This document shows positions 26,935 through 34,958 of a stretch of DNA of 64,000 nt, piece after piece. Source of the stretch: Pontibacter korlensis (GTDB lineage Bacteria; Bacteroidota; Bacteroidia; Cytophagales; Hymenobacteraceae); the NCBI RefSeq assembly GCF_000973725.1, contig NZ_CP009621.1:2570001-2634000 (forward strand), written 5' to 3'. The notes under the pieces are model-generated. The model saw only the letters and a program-made list of their open reading frames with translations, did no database searches and was not told where the DNA came from. A program made the position numbers and the translations under genes. How positions within the stretch are numbered: the first letter of the stretch is position 1; each line of letters starts with the position of its first letter.

Positions 26935-28041
26935 CTAAGCCACGGCAGATGATCCTACTCCGCTTTGCGGATTCTGGCGATGCTGCTGTAGTGCATTCAT
27001 CAATGATTTGACGAAATTACTGTCCATGCTGCCTGCGCTGTCACGCTGTAGCCATGAATCAAGCTCCTGCTGCCAATGAGAAGTTTGCAGGCTTTCCTGT
27101 ACATCGCCCATCTGGTGCAGGCTTATCTTTTGAGATACCTCACGGCGGCGCAGCAACAGCTCTACCAAGGCCTTGTCCATGTTGTCCATTTGCTGACTAA
27201 GGTCGTCCAGCTGCTCTACCAGGCGGTTAGTGCCATCTAATTTTACTTTCGTTTCGATGGCATTGATCAGTAGTTCTAACTCCTGCGGCATAAGCTGCTG
27301 CTGTGGGCTGCTTAAAGCAGCTGCAGGGTTCATGTGCGACTCAAACAAGAGACCGTCAACGCCAAGATCTACTGCTTTCTGGCTAACCGGGTATAACATA
27401 CTTCGGCGGCCAGCTATGTGTGCTGCATCACACAGTATAGGCAGCTCAGGGTGCATTTCCTGCAGTTGTAGCATGTGGTCCCAGCGTGGGTGGCTACGGT
27501 ACGGATACTGCTCGTCGGCAGCAAAGCCGCGGTTAATCAGGCCAAGGTCGGTGATGCCGGCTTGGTTCAGGCGCTCCAGAGCACCAAGCCAAAGGCGCAT
27601 GTCTGGGTACACCGGGTTATTTACCAGCACAGGCATGTCGGTACCTTTCAGGGCAGCGGCAATTTCCTCCATAGCGAAAGGGTTTACCGTAGCGCGTCCG
27701 CTGATGCTCAGGATGTCTATGCCATGTTTCATGGCCTCCTCGGCATGCTGTGCATTGGCCACTTCGCAAGCGGTGCGCAGGCCGGTTTCTTTTTTCACCA
27801 TATCGAGCCACTGTAGCCCCACCGTACCGACGCCCTTGAAGGAATTGGGGCGTGTGCGCGATTTCCAGATTCCTGCCCTTAACACATTAATGCCTTTGAT
27901 GGCTTTTAACTGTTGGGCAGTTTTCAGCATCTGCTCTTCGCTTTCGGCACTGCATGGTCCCGCAATTAGCACAAGCTTGCCGTCTGCGTGTCGGAAGCTG
28001 CTTTGTTGTGCTACATTGATGGGTGTTCTACTTGCTTTCAT
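26935..28041 (-). CDS. Divergent DAHP synthase / chorismate mutase paralogue, probably inactive in both domains
   Basis: The 368 residues align without gaps to the other DAHPS/CM in this locus for about 250 positions. Cys30, His208 and Glu234 are kept. The equivalents of the metal ligand Asp245 and of Lys141 are Ser245 and Asn141. KPRT becomes KSRT, DPSH becomes DAAH, and His170 becomes Asn. In the mutase part the key Arg of LRxxID (now LSQQMD, 281-286), the Lys (now LHQ, 308-310) and the Arg before Trp (now SHW, 321-323) are replaced. By family knowledge it should not catalyse either step. A regulatory or scaffold role, perhaps pairing with the active copy, is inference. It is preceded by its own leader and terminator. 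Confidence 0.85.
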   Translation of the reverse strand: MKASRTPINVAQQSSFRHADGKLVLIAGPCSAESEEQMLKTAQQLKAIKGINVLRAGIWKSRTRPNSFKGVGTVGLQWLDMVKKETGLRTACEVANAQHAEEAMKHGIDILSISGRATVNPFAMEEIAAALKGTDMPVLVNNPVYPDMRLWLGALERLNQAGITDLGLINRGFAADEQYPYRSHPRWDHMLQLQEMHPELPILCDAAHIAGRRSMLYPVSQKAVDLGVDGLLFESHMNPAAALSSPQQQLMPQELELLINAIETKVKLDGTNRLVEQLDDLSQQMDNMDKALVELLLRRREVSQKISLHQMGDVQESLQTSHWQQELDSWLQRDSAGSMDSNFVKSLMNALQQHRQNPQSGVGSSAVA

Positions 28042-28114
28042 GGTTGTTGCATGTTAAAAAATTTCTTTTTCTGTTTTGGTGTTGGGTTTAGTTTGAAATA
28101 GGCTGAAAACAAAA

Positions 28115-28137
28115 GAGCCCCGCTGATGGCGGGGCTC
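28115..28137 (-). terminator. Attenuator-like terminator before the DAHPS paralogue
   Basis: A perfect 9-bp stem GAGCCCCGC/GCGGGGCTC (arms 28129-28137 and 28115-28123 on the - strand, loop 28124-28128) is followed by TTTTGTTTTC. It stands between a short leader ORF and the gene start, as before pheA. GCGGGGCT at the end of the leader ORF can pair with the first arm over eight bases as an antiterminator. Confidence 0.78.
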
Positions 28138-28181
28138 CCTTGGTGGTTTATTCTTGACAACTTTTTACGCTGCATAATACA

Positions 28182-28250
28182 CTACCTCAGAAGCCCCGCA
28201 TGAGGCACCTTAAAGGAATTAGTATTAATATTGGCCAGTAGTTGTAGCAT
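28182..28250 (-). CDS. Leader ORF of the DAHPS paralogue, related to the pheA leader but without the aromatic block
   Basis: A 22-codon ORF runs from ATG 28250 to TAG at 28182-28184. It shares the start (ATG, then YTA CA) and the end (GCGGGGCT... AGG then stop) with the pheA leader, and sits in the same place before a terminator, so the two leaders look like duplicates. Its middle reads ANINTNSF: three Asn and a single Phe in place of the aromatic run. Whether it senses Asn, another amino acid, or nothing cannot be decided from sequence. Confidence 0.55.
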   Translation of the reverse strand: MLQLLANINTNSFKVPHAGLLR

Positions 28251-28371
28251 GTCTTGTTCTAATTTTAAGCAAGTAAGAAAATTATTCTGTATAAATGCAA
28301 GTCTTTGCTGTAATTTATTTTTTGTAAATTATTTGATTTGCTGCAAAGACTGTTGCTCCTGAGCCTGAGGA

Positions 28372-29313
28372 CTATTCCTTGATAGGAGGCTCAGGCAAGT
28401 CGCTTTCCTTCTTGGGGAAGAGCAGCGAGGCAATGATAGAGATGGCCAGTATAGCTCCCACTGCTATAAGCGCATAGCGCATATCCATATGGTAAATATC
28501 GCTGATCAAGAGTTTTACCCCGATGAAGGCCAGTATAAGCGAGAGACCGTAGTGCAGGTAATGGAACAGCTGCATAATGCCAGCCAAAGCAAAGTATAGC
28601 GCCCGCAGACCCAGCAGCGCAAACACGTTGGAGGTGTACACGATAAATGGATCCTTCGAGATGGCAAGTATGGCCGGAATCGAATCGGCAGCAAAAACCA
28701 CATCTGTACTTTCTATCATGATAAGGACCAGGAACAGGGGAGTGGCGTACCACTTGCCATCTATCTTGGTGAAGAACTTTCCGCCAACGGCAGTTTTGGT
28801 GATAGGCAGGTGCTTACTGGTCCACTTAACCAGTGGGTTGTGCGCTGGGTCCACATCATTATCATGCGTAAAAGCCATTTTAATACCCGTATACACCAGA
28901 AAGGCGCCCAGGATGTAGATAAGGAAGTGAAACTTGGTGATAAGCGCCACACCCACAAGTATAAAAATAGCGCGCAGCACCAAGGCTCCGAACACTCCCC
29001 AAAACAACAGGTTGTGCTGGTACTTGGGCGGTACTTTAAAGTAGTTAAAGATCAGGATGAAGACAAAGAGGTTGTCTACGCTCAGGGATTTCTCTATCAG
29101 GTAACCGGTGAGGAACTCCATGGCGGGCTGTTCCCCTTTCCAGAAGTAGATAAGCACATTAAAGCATAACGCCAGCACGATCCAGAACAAGCTGGTAAGC
29201 AGTGCTTCCTTTATCTTCACCTCGTGCTCCTTCCGGTGGAACACAAACAGGTCCAGGACGAGCATTAGAACCACAAAGGCATTAAAGATGATCCAGAAAT
29301 ATATGCTATCCAT
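28372..29313 (-). CDS. TerC/Alx family membrane protein
   Basis: The 313-residue protein has about eight or nine membrane helices. Family marks include a conserved acidic segment in LIEKSLSVDNLFVFILIFNY (about 72-91), the segment LVLIMIESTDVVFAADSIPAILAI (about 195-218) with its paired Asp residues, and VYTSNVFALLGLRALYFAL. TerC/Alx proteins are linked to manganese export and metal homeostasis, and in some bacteria to metalation of secreted proteins. On the - strand an exact -7 element (TATATTTG, 29348-29355) lies 35 bases upstream, without a clear -33. Confidence 0.9.
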   Translation of the reverse strand: MDSIYFWIIFNAFVVLMLVLDLFVFHRKEHEVKIKEALLTSLFWIVLALCFNVLIYFWKGEQPAMEFLTGYLIEKSLSVDNLFVFILIFNYFKVPPKYQHNLLFWGVFGALVLRAIFILVGVALITKFHFLIYILGAFLVYTGIKMAFTHDNDVDPAHNPLVKWTSKHLPITKTAVGGKFFTKIDGKWYATPLFLVLIMIESTDVVFAADSIPAILAISKDPFIVYTSNVFALLGLRALYFALAGIMQLFHYLHYGLSLILAFIGVKLLISDIYHMDMRYALIAVGAILAISIIASLLFPKKESDLPEPPIKE

Positions 29314-29347
29314 AAGCGTAAGGATATTGTGCTGTTCTATGAAAGTC

Positions 29348-29355
29348 CAAATATA
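29348..29355 (-). promoter_or_regulatory. Possible -7 promoter element for the TerC gene
   Basis: TATATTTG on the - strand matches the Bacteroidota -7 consensus TAnnTTTG exactly and lies 35 bases before the TerC start. No TTG stands at the usual distance upstream, so the call is tentative. Confidence 0.4.
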
Positions 29356-29556
29356 AGGAAGGGAAACAAGACTTGCTGATTCTGTTATACAGAATACTAG
29401 TGCAGGAGTAAAAATCTGGCTTTGAGGGTAAAACAGTTCACAGATTCCCTCTTACTCAAGCAGGTACTAAAGGGTAGACCGACTTTGATATTCCGAATCT
29501 ACAAACTAGCAGGAAGGTGCTCGCCGCGGTCACATTATAAGTGGGAGTAGTATGAT

Positions 29557-30291
29557 TTAATAGCGGTCGAAGTGACGAAAGTAGCTATTGATCTTCATCT
29601 TGAGCACACCAAGTACAGCCTCCTTAAAAATACCGGATGACATTTTAGATACACCCTTGGTGCGGTCAGTAAAAATGATTGGCACCTCTTTGATCTTGAA
29701 GCCATACTTGTAAGTAAGAAACTTCATCTCGATCTGGAAAGCATAGCCCACAAAGCGGATTTTGTTTAGCTGGATGGTCTGCAGAACCTTACGGCGATAG
29801 CACTTAAAACCAGCAGTAGTGTCGTGGATAGGCATACCTGTAACGAGGCGCACATAAAAACTGGCAAACCACGACATGAGCACGCGGCTCATGGGCCAGT
29901 TAACCACGTTTACCCCCTGCACATAGCGGCTACCAATAGACATATCATAGCCATCAACGGCACAGGCTTCGTAAAGGCGCAGCAGGTCTTCAGGGTTGTG
30001 TGAAAAATCGCAGTCCATCTCGAAGATGTACTCATAACCGTGGCGCAGTGCATACTTAAAGCCATGGATATAAGCTGTACCCAAACCTAATTTACCCTGG
30101 CGGGTTTCAAGGTGCAGGCGGCCTGGGAACTCATGCTGCAGTTGGCGGACAATGTCTGCAGTACCATCGGGAGAACCGTCATCAATAATCAGCAACTCAA
30201 ACGGGTGACTCAAAGACATCACCTTACGTACCATCGCCTCTATGTTTTCCCGCTCGTTATAAGTTGGGATGATCACCAACGCATCTTTCAT
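29557..30291 (-). CDS. Polyprenol-phosphate mannosyltransferase-type GT2
   Basis: The 244-residue protein is a soluble GT2 enzyme of the dolichol-phosphate mannose synthase type: VIIPTYNERENIEAM (about 6-20), DDGSPDGTADIV (about 37-48), and DCDFSHNPEDL (about 94-104) with the metal-binding Asp residues. Unlike the GT2 at 6747, it has no clear C-terminal membrane helices. It would transfer a sugar, often mannose, from a nucleotide to polyprenyl phosphate for later use outside the cytoplasm. It starts 17 bases after the stop of the protoporphyrinogen oxidase gene, so the two are probably one operon. Confidence 0.87.
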   Translation of the reverse strand: MKDALVIIPTYNERENIEAMVRKVMSLSHPFELLIIDDGSPDGTADIVRQLQHEFPGRLHLETRQGKLGLGTAYIHGFKYALRHGYEYIFEMDCDFSHNPEDLLRLYEACAVDGYDMSIGSRYVQGVNVVNWPMSRVLMSWFASFYVRLVTGMPIHDTTAGFKCYRRKVLQTIQLNKIRFVGYAFQIEMKFLTYKYGFKIKEVPIIFTDRTKGVSKMSSGIFKEAVLGVLKMKINSYFRHFDRY

Positions 30292-30308
30292 GCTTCAAAT
30301 ATAGCTAA

Positions 30309-31655
30309 TCAGCTATTGTAGGCATGAGGCAGAGTTAAATTAATTTTGTTTGCCAGCTCTTTGGCATACCTGATACAGCTGGGAACTGATATACCTGAGT
30401 GCCAATTTGCGGCTATAAACATACCTTCTCCTTCGAGGGTGCAGGCCATCTTGTGTGCGTCCTCGATGTGTAAGTCGTACTGCGGCATAGACTGTTGCCA
30501 GAGGTGAGTGTACTGGAAGTTTGGCTTATCTGCTGTAATGTTGTGCAGGTTTTTTAGTTCCTGGTGCACTTGCTGTAGCAGCCCTTCTGGCTTTGTTAAG
30601 GCATGCTGCTCCGACTGTGTACCTCCCACAAAAGTAGTAAACAGCACCTCGTGCGGACGGCAGCGGCCGCTAAACACTGAGCTGCTCCAGATACACCCTG
30701 TGGTAAAAGCATCTTCAGCCTTTGGGTGCATTGCTCCAAATCCTTTCAAAGCGTTTCCCACATCCCGACGGTTGTAGGCAGTGTGTACCACATGAAGGGG
30801 TGGGTAATGGATGTTTTGCAATGCAGCAGCCATGCCCGGAAAAGTATAGTGCAACAGGTCTGCTGCTTTGGGAGCAGGCAAGGCCAACACCAGCAGGTCA
30901 TACTCTTCATTGTCGGTATCGGCAGGGGAGGTGCAGCTAATAATATACTTTCCCTGGCTGCGGGTTATCATTTCTACGCGGTGTTCCGTGTGTAAGGAAA
31001 TGAGCTTATCTGCAATAGCCTTTGGCAAAGTTTGCATACCCTCTACAAAAGAGAACAGCTCAAGGTAGTCTGCCTCATTTGAGCACTGTGCCAAGCCTTT
31101 CAGTACCGAACCATGTTCCTGCTCCAGCCTTTTTAGCTGAGGAAACAACTTCCGGATGAGTAGTTTATCTGGGTCGCCGGCATAAAGGCCGGTAACAAAG
31201 GGGTTAACACCGTAATCCAGCACGCCTGCCCCAAAGCGACGCTCAAAAAACTCTGTTACTGTTTCGTACTCATGTCCGGCAGGAGGAACGTTTTTCTCCT
31301 GTAGGATGCGGTACTTTGTCTGCCAGGAGAAGAAGTTATTTGATAAGAGGGAAAAAGGTGTGAGCGGAAGCCTTTCATAGGTGCCGTTGCGTAGTACGTA
31401 GTGATTGCGACTGTTACTGTCGGCAGGCAACACTTCCTGCTCCAGCTTCAGTTCACGAATCAGATCTTCCAGTTCTGGGGTGTATTGTATAGAGTTAGGC
31501 CCTAGCTCCAGGAGGTAATCGCCTACTTTTACGGTTCGTACATTACCACCTACCTGCGTGCCTGCCTCAAACAGGTCGTACGGAATACCTAGCTTCTGAA
31601 GGTAGTAAGCCAGCGCCAAGCCTGAAATTCCTGCTCCAATAATCGCTACTCTCAT
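30309..31655 (-). CDS. hemG: Oxygen-dependent protoporphyrinogen oxidase
   Basis: The 448-residue flavoprotein opens with the FAD-binding VAIIGAGISGLALAYYLQKLG (residues 3-22) and EAGTQVGGNVRT. The body contains ELGPNSIQY (about 51-59), FVTGLYAGDPDKL (about 147-159) and a C-terminal GMFIAANWHSGISVPSCIRYAKELA FAD contact, all as in HemY-type protoporphyrinogen oxidase. It makes protoporphyrin IX in haem synthesis and is probably a peripheral inner-membrane protein. The symbol hemG is the current name for this HemY-type step. No other haem gene is near. Confidence 0.9.
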   Translation of the reverse strand: MRVAIIGAGISGLALAYYLQKLGIPYDLFEAGTQVGGNVRTVKVGDYLLELGPNSIQYTPELEDLIRELKLEQEVLPADSNSRNHYVLRNGTYERLPLTPFSLLSNNFFSWQTKYRILQEKNVPPAGHEYETVTEFFERRFGAGVLDYGVNPFVTGLYAGDPDKLLIRKLFPQLKRLEQEHGSVLKGLAQCSNEADYLELFSFVEGMQTLPKAIADKLISLHTEHRVEMITRSQGKYIISCTSPADTDNEEYDLLVLALPAPKAADLLHYTFPGMAAALQNIHYPPLHVVHTAYNRRDVGNALKGFGAMHPKAEDAFTTGCIWSSSVFSGRCRPHEVLFTTFVGGTQSEQHALTKPEGLLQQVHQELKNLHNITADKPNFQYTHLWQQSMPQYDLHIEDAHKMACTLEGEGMFIAANWHSGISVPSCIRYAKELANKINLTLPHAYNS

Positions 31656-31780
31656 CTGCTGCCTGTGTTCCTGTTTTGTGGCACTTAAGTTAGTGGCTCT
31701 GCCCTTGCCTAAACCACTAGATACTTTCTTAAACGTGATTTTATGTAATTTAGCGCCTTAACAAATGCAAACTATCCCAC

Positions 31781-32299
31781 ATGCAAAAGCAAAAGTGTGT
31801 ATTTCTGGACCGCGATGGCGTGCTTAACCGCGAGCGTGGCGACTATACGTATGCTTTAGAAGACTTTGAGGTACTGCCCCGAGTGCCGGAGGCGCTAAAG
31901 TTGCTGAAGAAGAACGGTTATCTGCTGATAGTGGTTACAAACCAGGCGGGCGTAGCCAAAGGCTTGTATACCAAGGCTGATGTTTTAGCTTGCCATCAGA
32001 AACTGCAGGATACTTGCGACACATTAATCGATGCTATTTATGTGGCTCCAAATCACCCGAACTTTTCGGCCTCCCTTTCCAGAAAACCAGATAGCCTGAT
32101 GCTGGAAAAAGCCATAGCGAAATATAGTGTCGACCCGGCGCAGTCGTGGTTGGTAGGAGACTCTGAGCGGGACCTGCAGGCTGCTGAAAAGGTGGGAGTG
32201 CGCTCTATATTAGTGGGAGACAAATATGCGCCAGCTACTCATGCCCATCAGATGCAAGACCTGTGGGAAGCTGCACAATTTATACTTCAGAATGCTTAA
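31781..32299 (+). CDS. HAD-IIIA phosphatase, GmhB-like but without the zinc-binding cysteines
   Basis: The 172-residue protein has the HAD motifs FLDRDGVLN (about 7-15, nucleophile Asp), VVTNQAG (about 50-56), RKPD (about 106-109) and GDSERDLQAA (about 127-136). The closest known family is D-glycero-D-manno-heptose 1,7-bisphosphate 7-phosphatase (GmhB), or the histidinol-phosphate phosphatase relatives. GmhB has a Cys/His zinc loop between these motifs; here the matching region reads APNHPNFSASLSRKP, with all cysteines gone. It may still act on a sugar bisphosphate, but the exact substrate is open. It is divergent from hemG. Confidence 0.8.
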   Translation: MQKQKCVFLDRDGVLNRERGDYTYALEDFEVLPRVPEALKLLKKNGYLLIVVTNQAGVAKGLYTKADVLACHQKLQDTCDTLIDAIYVAPNHPNFSASLSRKPDSLMLEKAIAKYSVDPAQSWLVGDSERDLQAAEKVGVRSILVGDKYAPATHAHQMQDLWEAAQFILQNA

Positions 32300-32432
32300 G
32301 GAGTAGGGATAGCAGGGAGGGCGTAGTTGAGATTTCCTTCTTGTACTGGGAGTATTTCTTGGGCTATCAGATTACTATGCACTAGGGCCGGCGGTATGAG
32401 TCAGAATTACAATGTATACCTAAAAAACAGGA

Positions 32433-32843
32433 CTACTCAGCCGGATCGTTTGCTTTTCGCCTTTTGATCTCTACCTCTGAACTTCCTTTGTAAATCTTAC
32501 CTGTTTTGGCGTTCACGCGGTACATGTAATACTTGTGTGCATCATACTCGATATAATACCCAGTTTCAGGATCCAAGACTTTGCTTATATGTGGATAGAG
32601 CCGTAAGCCAGATTCCGGATCATCTACATGTGTTTTGGAAACATCAATCGGGTTAGGCATAGGAACAGAGGATGACACGCTATTGGAAGCATCTGGAGAG
32701 GTGGTCCATCGCAGTTTAGCATAAGGCGTTTTTTTGAAAGTCTCGAACTTCTCTGCAAAAGCTTCCTTTTTATCAGACTGAGCATATGCCCCGAGGGTAT
32801 ATATAACAGCTAGTGCTGTCAGTACATGCTTTAGAATTCTCAT
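32433..32843 (-). CDS. Small secreted protein of unknown function
   Basis: The 136-residue protein has an N-terminal signal peptide (hydrophobic core LTALAVIYTLGAY, cleavage near AYAQ at about 22). The mature part is rich in Lys, Asp and Ser and includes DPETGYYIEYDAHKYYMYRVNAKTG, which suggests a small beta-rich domain. I recognise no family. It stands alone between the HAD phosphatase and the small lipoprotein. Confidence 0.6.
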   Translation of the reverse strand: MRILKHVLTALAVIYTLGAYAQSDKKEAFAEKFETFKKTPYAKLRWTTSPDASNSVSSSVPMPNPIDVSKTHVDDPESGLRLYPHISKVLDPETGYYIEYDAHKYYMYRVNAKTGKIYKGSSEVEIKRRKANDPAE

Positions 32844-33073
32844 CTTTGCCTTTCTTTTAGCTTGTAAAAATATAGCTACAATTATTTATAATTTTAAGTT
32901 GTGAAATATTGGCTGCTAAACCGATCTGCGTGTCCCGTTTTAAAAGAGTACTGAAGCTATTCGACTCGTTAGATGTGAGGTCATGTCGCAAAACAGACAT
33001 TCGTGACCTAATGTAGTTTCATGTGCTGTACTACCTCTGTTGGTGCAGCACGATCAATGTTACTAAAAACAAA

Positions 33074-33096
33074 AAAACCGGCCTGAAGCCGGTTTT
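33074..33096. terminator. Terminator after the small lipoprotein gene
   Basis: A perfect 9-bp stem AAAACCGGC/GCCGGTTTT with a 5-base loop and A/T flanks on both sides lies 33 bases after the stop of the small lipoprotein gene (- strand). It may also stop readthrough from the other direction. Confidence 0.82.
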
Positions 33097-33128
33097 TCTA
33101 TATGTATGATTTAGCTCTTCTTAGTGAA

Positions 33129-33296
33129 CTAGATGCTGGCATTATCAGTTGCCTGCACCTCAGCTGAGGCAGTTACTGCGGTTTTTTCCTGAGCCTGGTT
33201 CTCTACGCTTGCGTAGTTGTACGCCGGGCAATACGTTTTGCAAGAGGCCATACCAAGTGCCAGGCACAGACTTCCCATTAAGATAACTTTCTTCAT
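33129..33296 (-). CDS. Small lipoprotein (55 residues)
   Basis: From ATG 33296 to TAG 33129-33131 a 55-codon ORF encodes a signal sequence with lipobox (KKVILMGSLCLALGMASC, probable acylated Cys19). Next come KTYCPAY and an Ala/Glu/Thr-rich tail without clear structure. A very good promoter lies 29 bases upstream and a terminator follows, so it is an independent gene. Short lipoproteins with a CPAY segment occur repeatedly in Hymenobacteraceae as far as I know; no function is assigned. Confidence 0.78.
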   Translation of the reverse strand: MKKVILMGSLCLALGMASCKTYCPAYNYASVENQAQEKTAVTASAEVQATDNASI

Positions 33297-33324
33297 GATT
33301 ATGATTTTTTGGAGGATTCTAAAT

Positions 33325-33354
33325 CAAAAATAGTATAAATACTTTAAAAGCAAA
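33325..33354 (-). promoter_or_regulatory. Promoter of the small lipoprotein gene
   Basis: On the - strand, TTTG (33351-33354) and TATTTTTG (33325-33332) are 18 bases apart; both match the Bacteroidota consensus exactly. Transcription would start near 33318, about 22 bases before the ATG at 33296. Confidence 0.72.
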
Positions 33355-33384
33355 ATAACTGTTACAAAAAATATAGGATGTTAC

Positions 33385-34779
33385 CTATACTTCATAGCCC
33401 AGGATTCTCATCATTGACTCACTTGACTGCTCTGGTGCGAACTGCCAAGAAATCAACTCGCCATTCTCGTCCCGATCAATCAAAATATGCTGTGGTGATG
33501 GAATTAAGCAGTGTTTAATGCCTCCATAACCGCTTAGCTGCTCTTGGTACGCTCCCGTATGGAAGAAGCCAATGTACAACGGATCATTCTTTGGGATTTT
33601 TGGTAAGAATACCTGGAACGAGTGCATTTCCGAATTGTAATAATCCTGGCTATCGCAAGTCATTCCACCTATCTGTATCTTACGGTATTCTTTGTCCCAA
33701 TGATTCACTGCCAACAGTGGCCAGCGCTGGTTCAAAGCCCATGCATCCGGCAGGTTTGTGATAAACGACCCATCGATCATATACCACAGCTCCTTGTCGT
33801 TTTGCAGCTTCTCGTCAAGTATAGAGTAGATAGTGGCAGCACTCTCACCTACAGTAAAGATACCGAACTCTGTAAAGATGTTTGGTTCCGGCACGCCCTC
33901 CTCGTTACAAATACGCTTGATGGTGCGCAGGATCTCCTCTGTCATGTACTGGTAATCATAGTCAGCCTGAATGGACGTCTTTATCGGGAATCCTCCACCG
34001 ATATCAATTGTATCCAGCTCAGGGCATACCTTCTTTACCTCTGCATACTTATGTACAAAACGGCTAAGTTCAGACCAATAGTATGAGGTATCTTTTATAC
34101 CAGTGTTAATAAAGTAGTGCAGCATCTTCAGCTCAAACTTAGGGTCTGGCTTAATCTGCTTCTCGTACAGGTCGATTACGTCGTTGTAACGAACACCCAG
34201 GCGCGATGTATAGAACTCGAACTTCGGCTCCTCGTCAGAGGCCAGGCGAATGCCTACCTTGGTCTTCTCGTTTACGTGCTCCTTATAGTACTCAATCTCA
34301 CCCAGGTGGTCGAGTATAGGCATGCAGTTTACAAAGCCCTCGTTAATCAGCTCTGAGATCCACTGGCGGTAACGCTCTCTTTTAAAACCGTTACAAACAA
34401 TGTATGTATTCTTATCGATTTTACCTTTTTTGTATAGTGCTCTAATGATCTGAATATCATAACCTGATGAGGTCTCGATATGTATATCATTTTTGAGAGC
34501 TTCTTCCATTACAAAAGAGAAGTGGGAAGCCTTAGTGCAGTAGCAGTAAGTATAGGTGCCTTGGTAGTCAAGCTTTTGCATACCTTCATTGAACAAGCGC
34601 TTAGCCTTTTGGATCTGAGAGCTTATTTTAGGGAGGTATGTTAATTTAAGGGGTGTGCCATATTGCCTGATGATATCCATCAGCGGAATCCCATTGAAGA
34701 AAAGCTCATTGTTCTCTACCTGAAACTCAGCTGTTGGGAAGTCAAAAGTTTGGTGTATTAGATCAGTGTATTTATCCAT
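33385..34779 (-). CDS. speA: Arginine decarboxylase, short Bacteroidota type
   Basis: The 464-residue enzyme is a fold-type III PLP decarboxylase. The Schiff-base lysine is in TYTYCYCTKASHFSF (about 75-89), the phosphate-binding loop is TIDIGGGFP (about 235-243), and the C-terminal substrate Cys region is GGMTCDSQDYYNSE (about 372-385). It would turn arginine into agmatine for polyamine synthesis. It is much shorter than the roughly 650-residue enterobacterial SpeA, which is usual for this phylum. It is transcribed away from an arginase gene, 179 bases apart, so the two arginine-using genes share one control region. A role on diaminopimelate or ornithine cannot be fully excluded. Confidence 0.85.
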   Translation of the reverse strand: MDKYTDLIHQTFDFPTAEFQVENNELFFNGIPLMDIIRQYGTPLKLTYLPKISSQIQKAKRLFNEGMQKLDYQGTYTYCYCTKASHFSFVMEEALKNDIHIETSSGYDIQIIRALYKKGKIDKNTYIVCNGFKRERYRQWISELINEGFVNCMPILDHLGEIEYYKEHVNEKTKVGIRLASDEEPKFEFYTSRLGVRYNDVIDLYEKQIKPDPKFELKMLHYFINTGIKDTSYYWSELSRFVHKYAEVKKVCPELDTIDIGGGFPIKTSIQADYDYQYMTEEILRTIKRICNEEGVPEPNIFTEFGIFTVGESAATIYSILDEKLQNDKELWYMIDGSFITNLPDAWALNQRWPLLAVNHWDKEYRKIQIGGMTCDSQDYYNSEMHSFQVFLPKIPKNDPLYIGFFHTGAYQEQLSGYGGIKHCLIPSPQHILIDRDENGELISWQFAPEQSSESMMRILGYEV

Positions 34780-34958
34780 TTATGGTACTTGTGAAATAAG
34801 AAAACATGCAATATTGATGGTTATTTACCATCTTTGCAAAAACTTTGTTCAAGATATTATGTGAAACGCAAATTGAATTAATTTAATTCAGGATCAGCAC
34901 TTAAGTAAAATACTTTAATGCAGCGCTTCATGTGGTTTTTGATGCTAATAGGTAACGC

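Noticed and set aside
27230-28057. 275-codon frame on the + strand
   Set aside because: It is antisense to the second DAHPS/CM gene. Length alone is not enough, and it has no domain features.
28186-28250. A second reading of the DAHPS-paralogue leader that would give Tyr-Asn-Tyr-Trp codons
   Set aside because: This frame has no start codon without a one-base deletion, and the end shared with the pheA leader is in the other frame.
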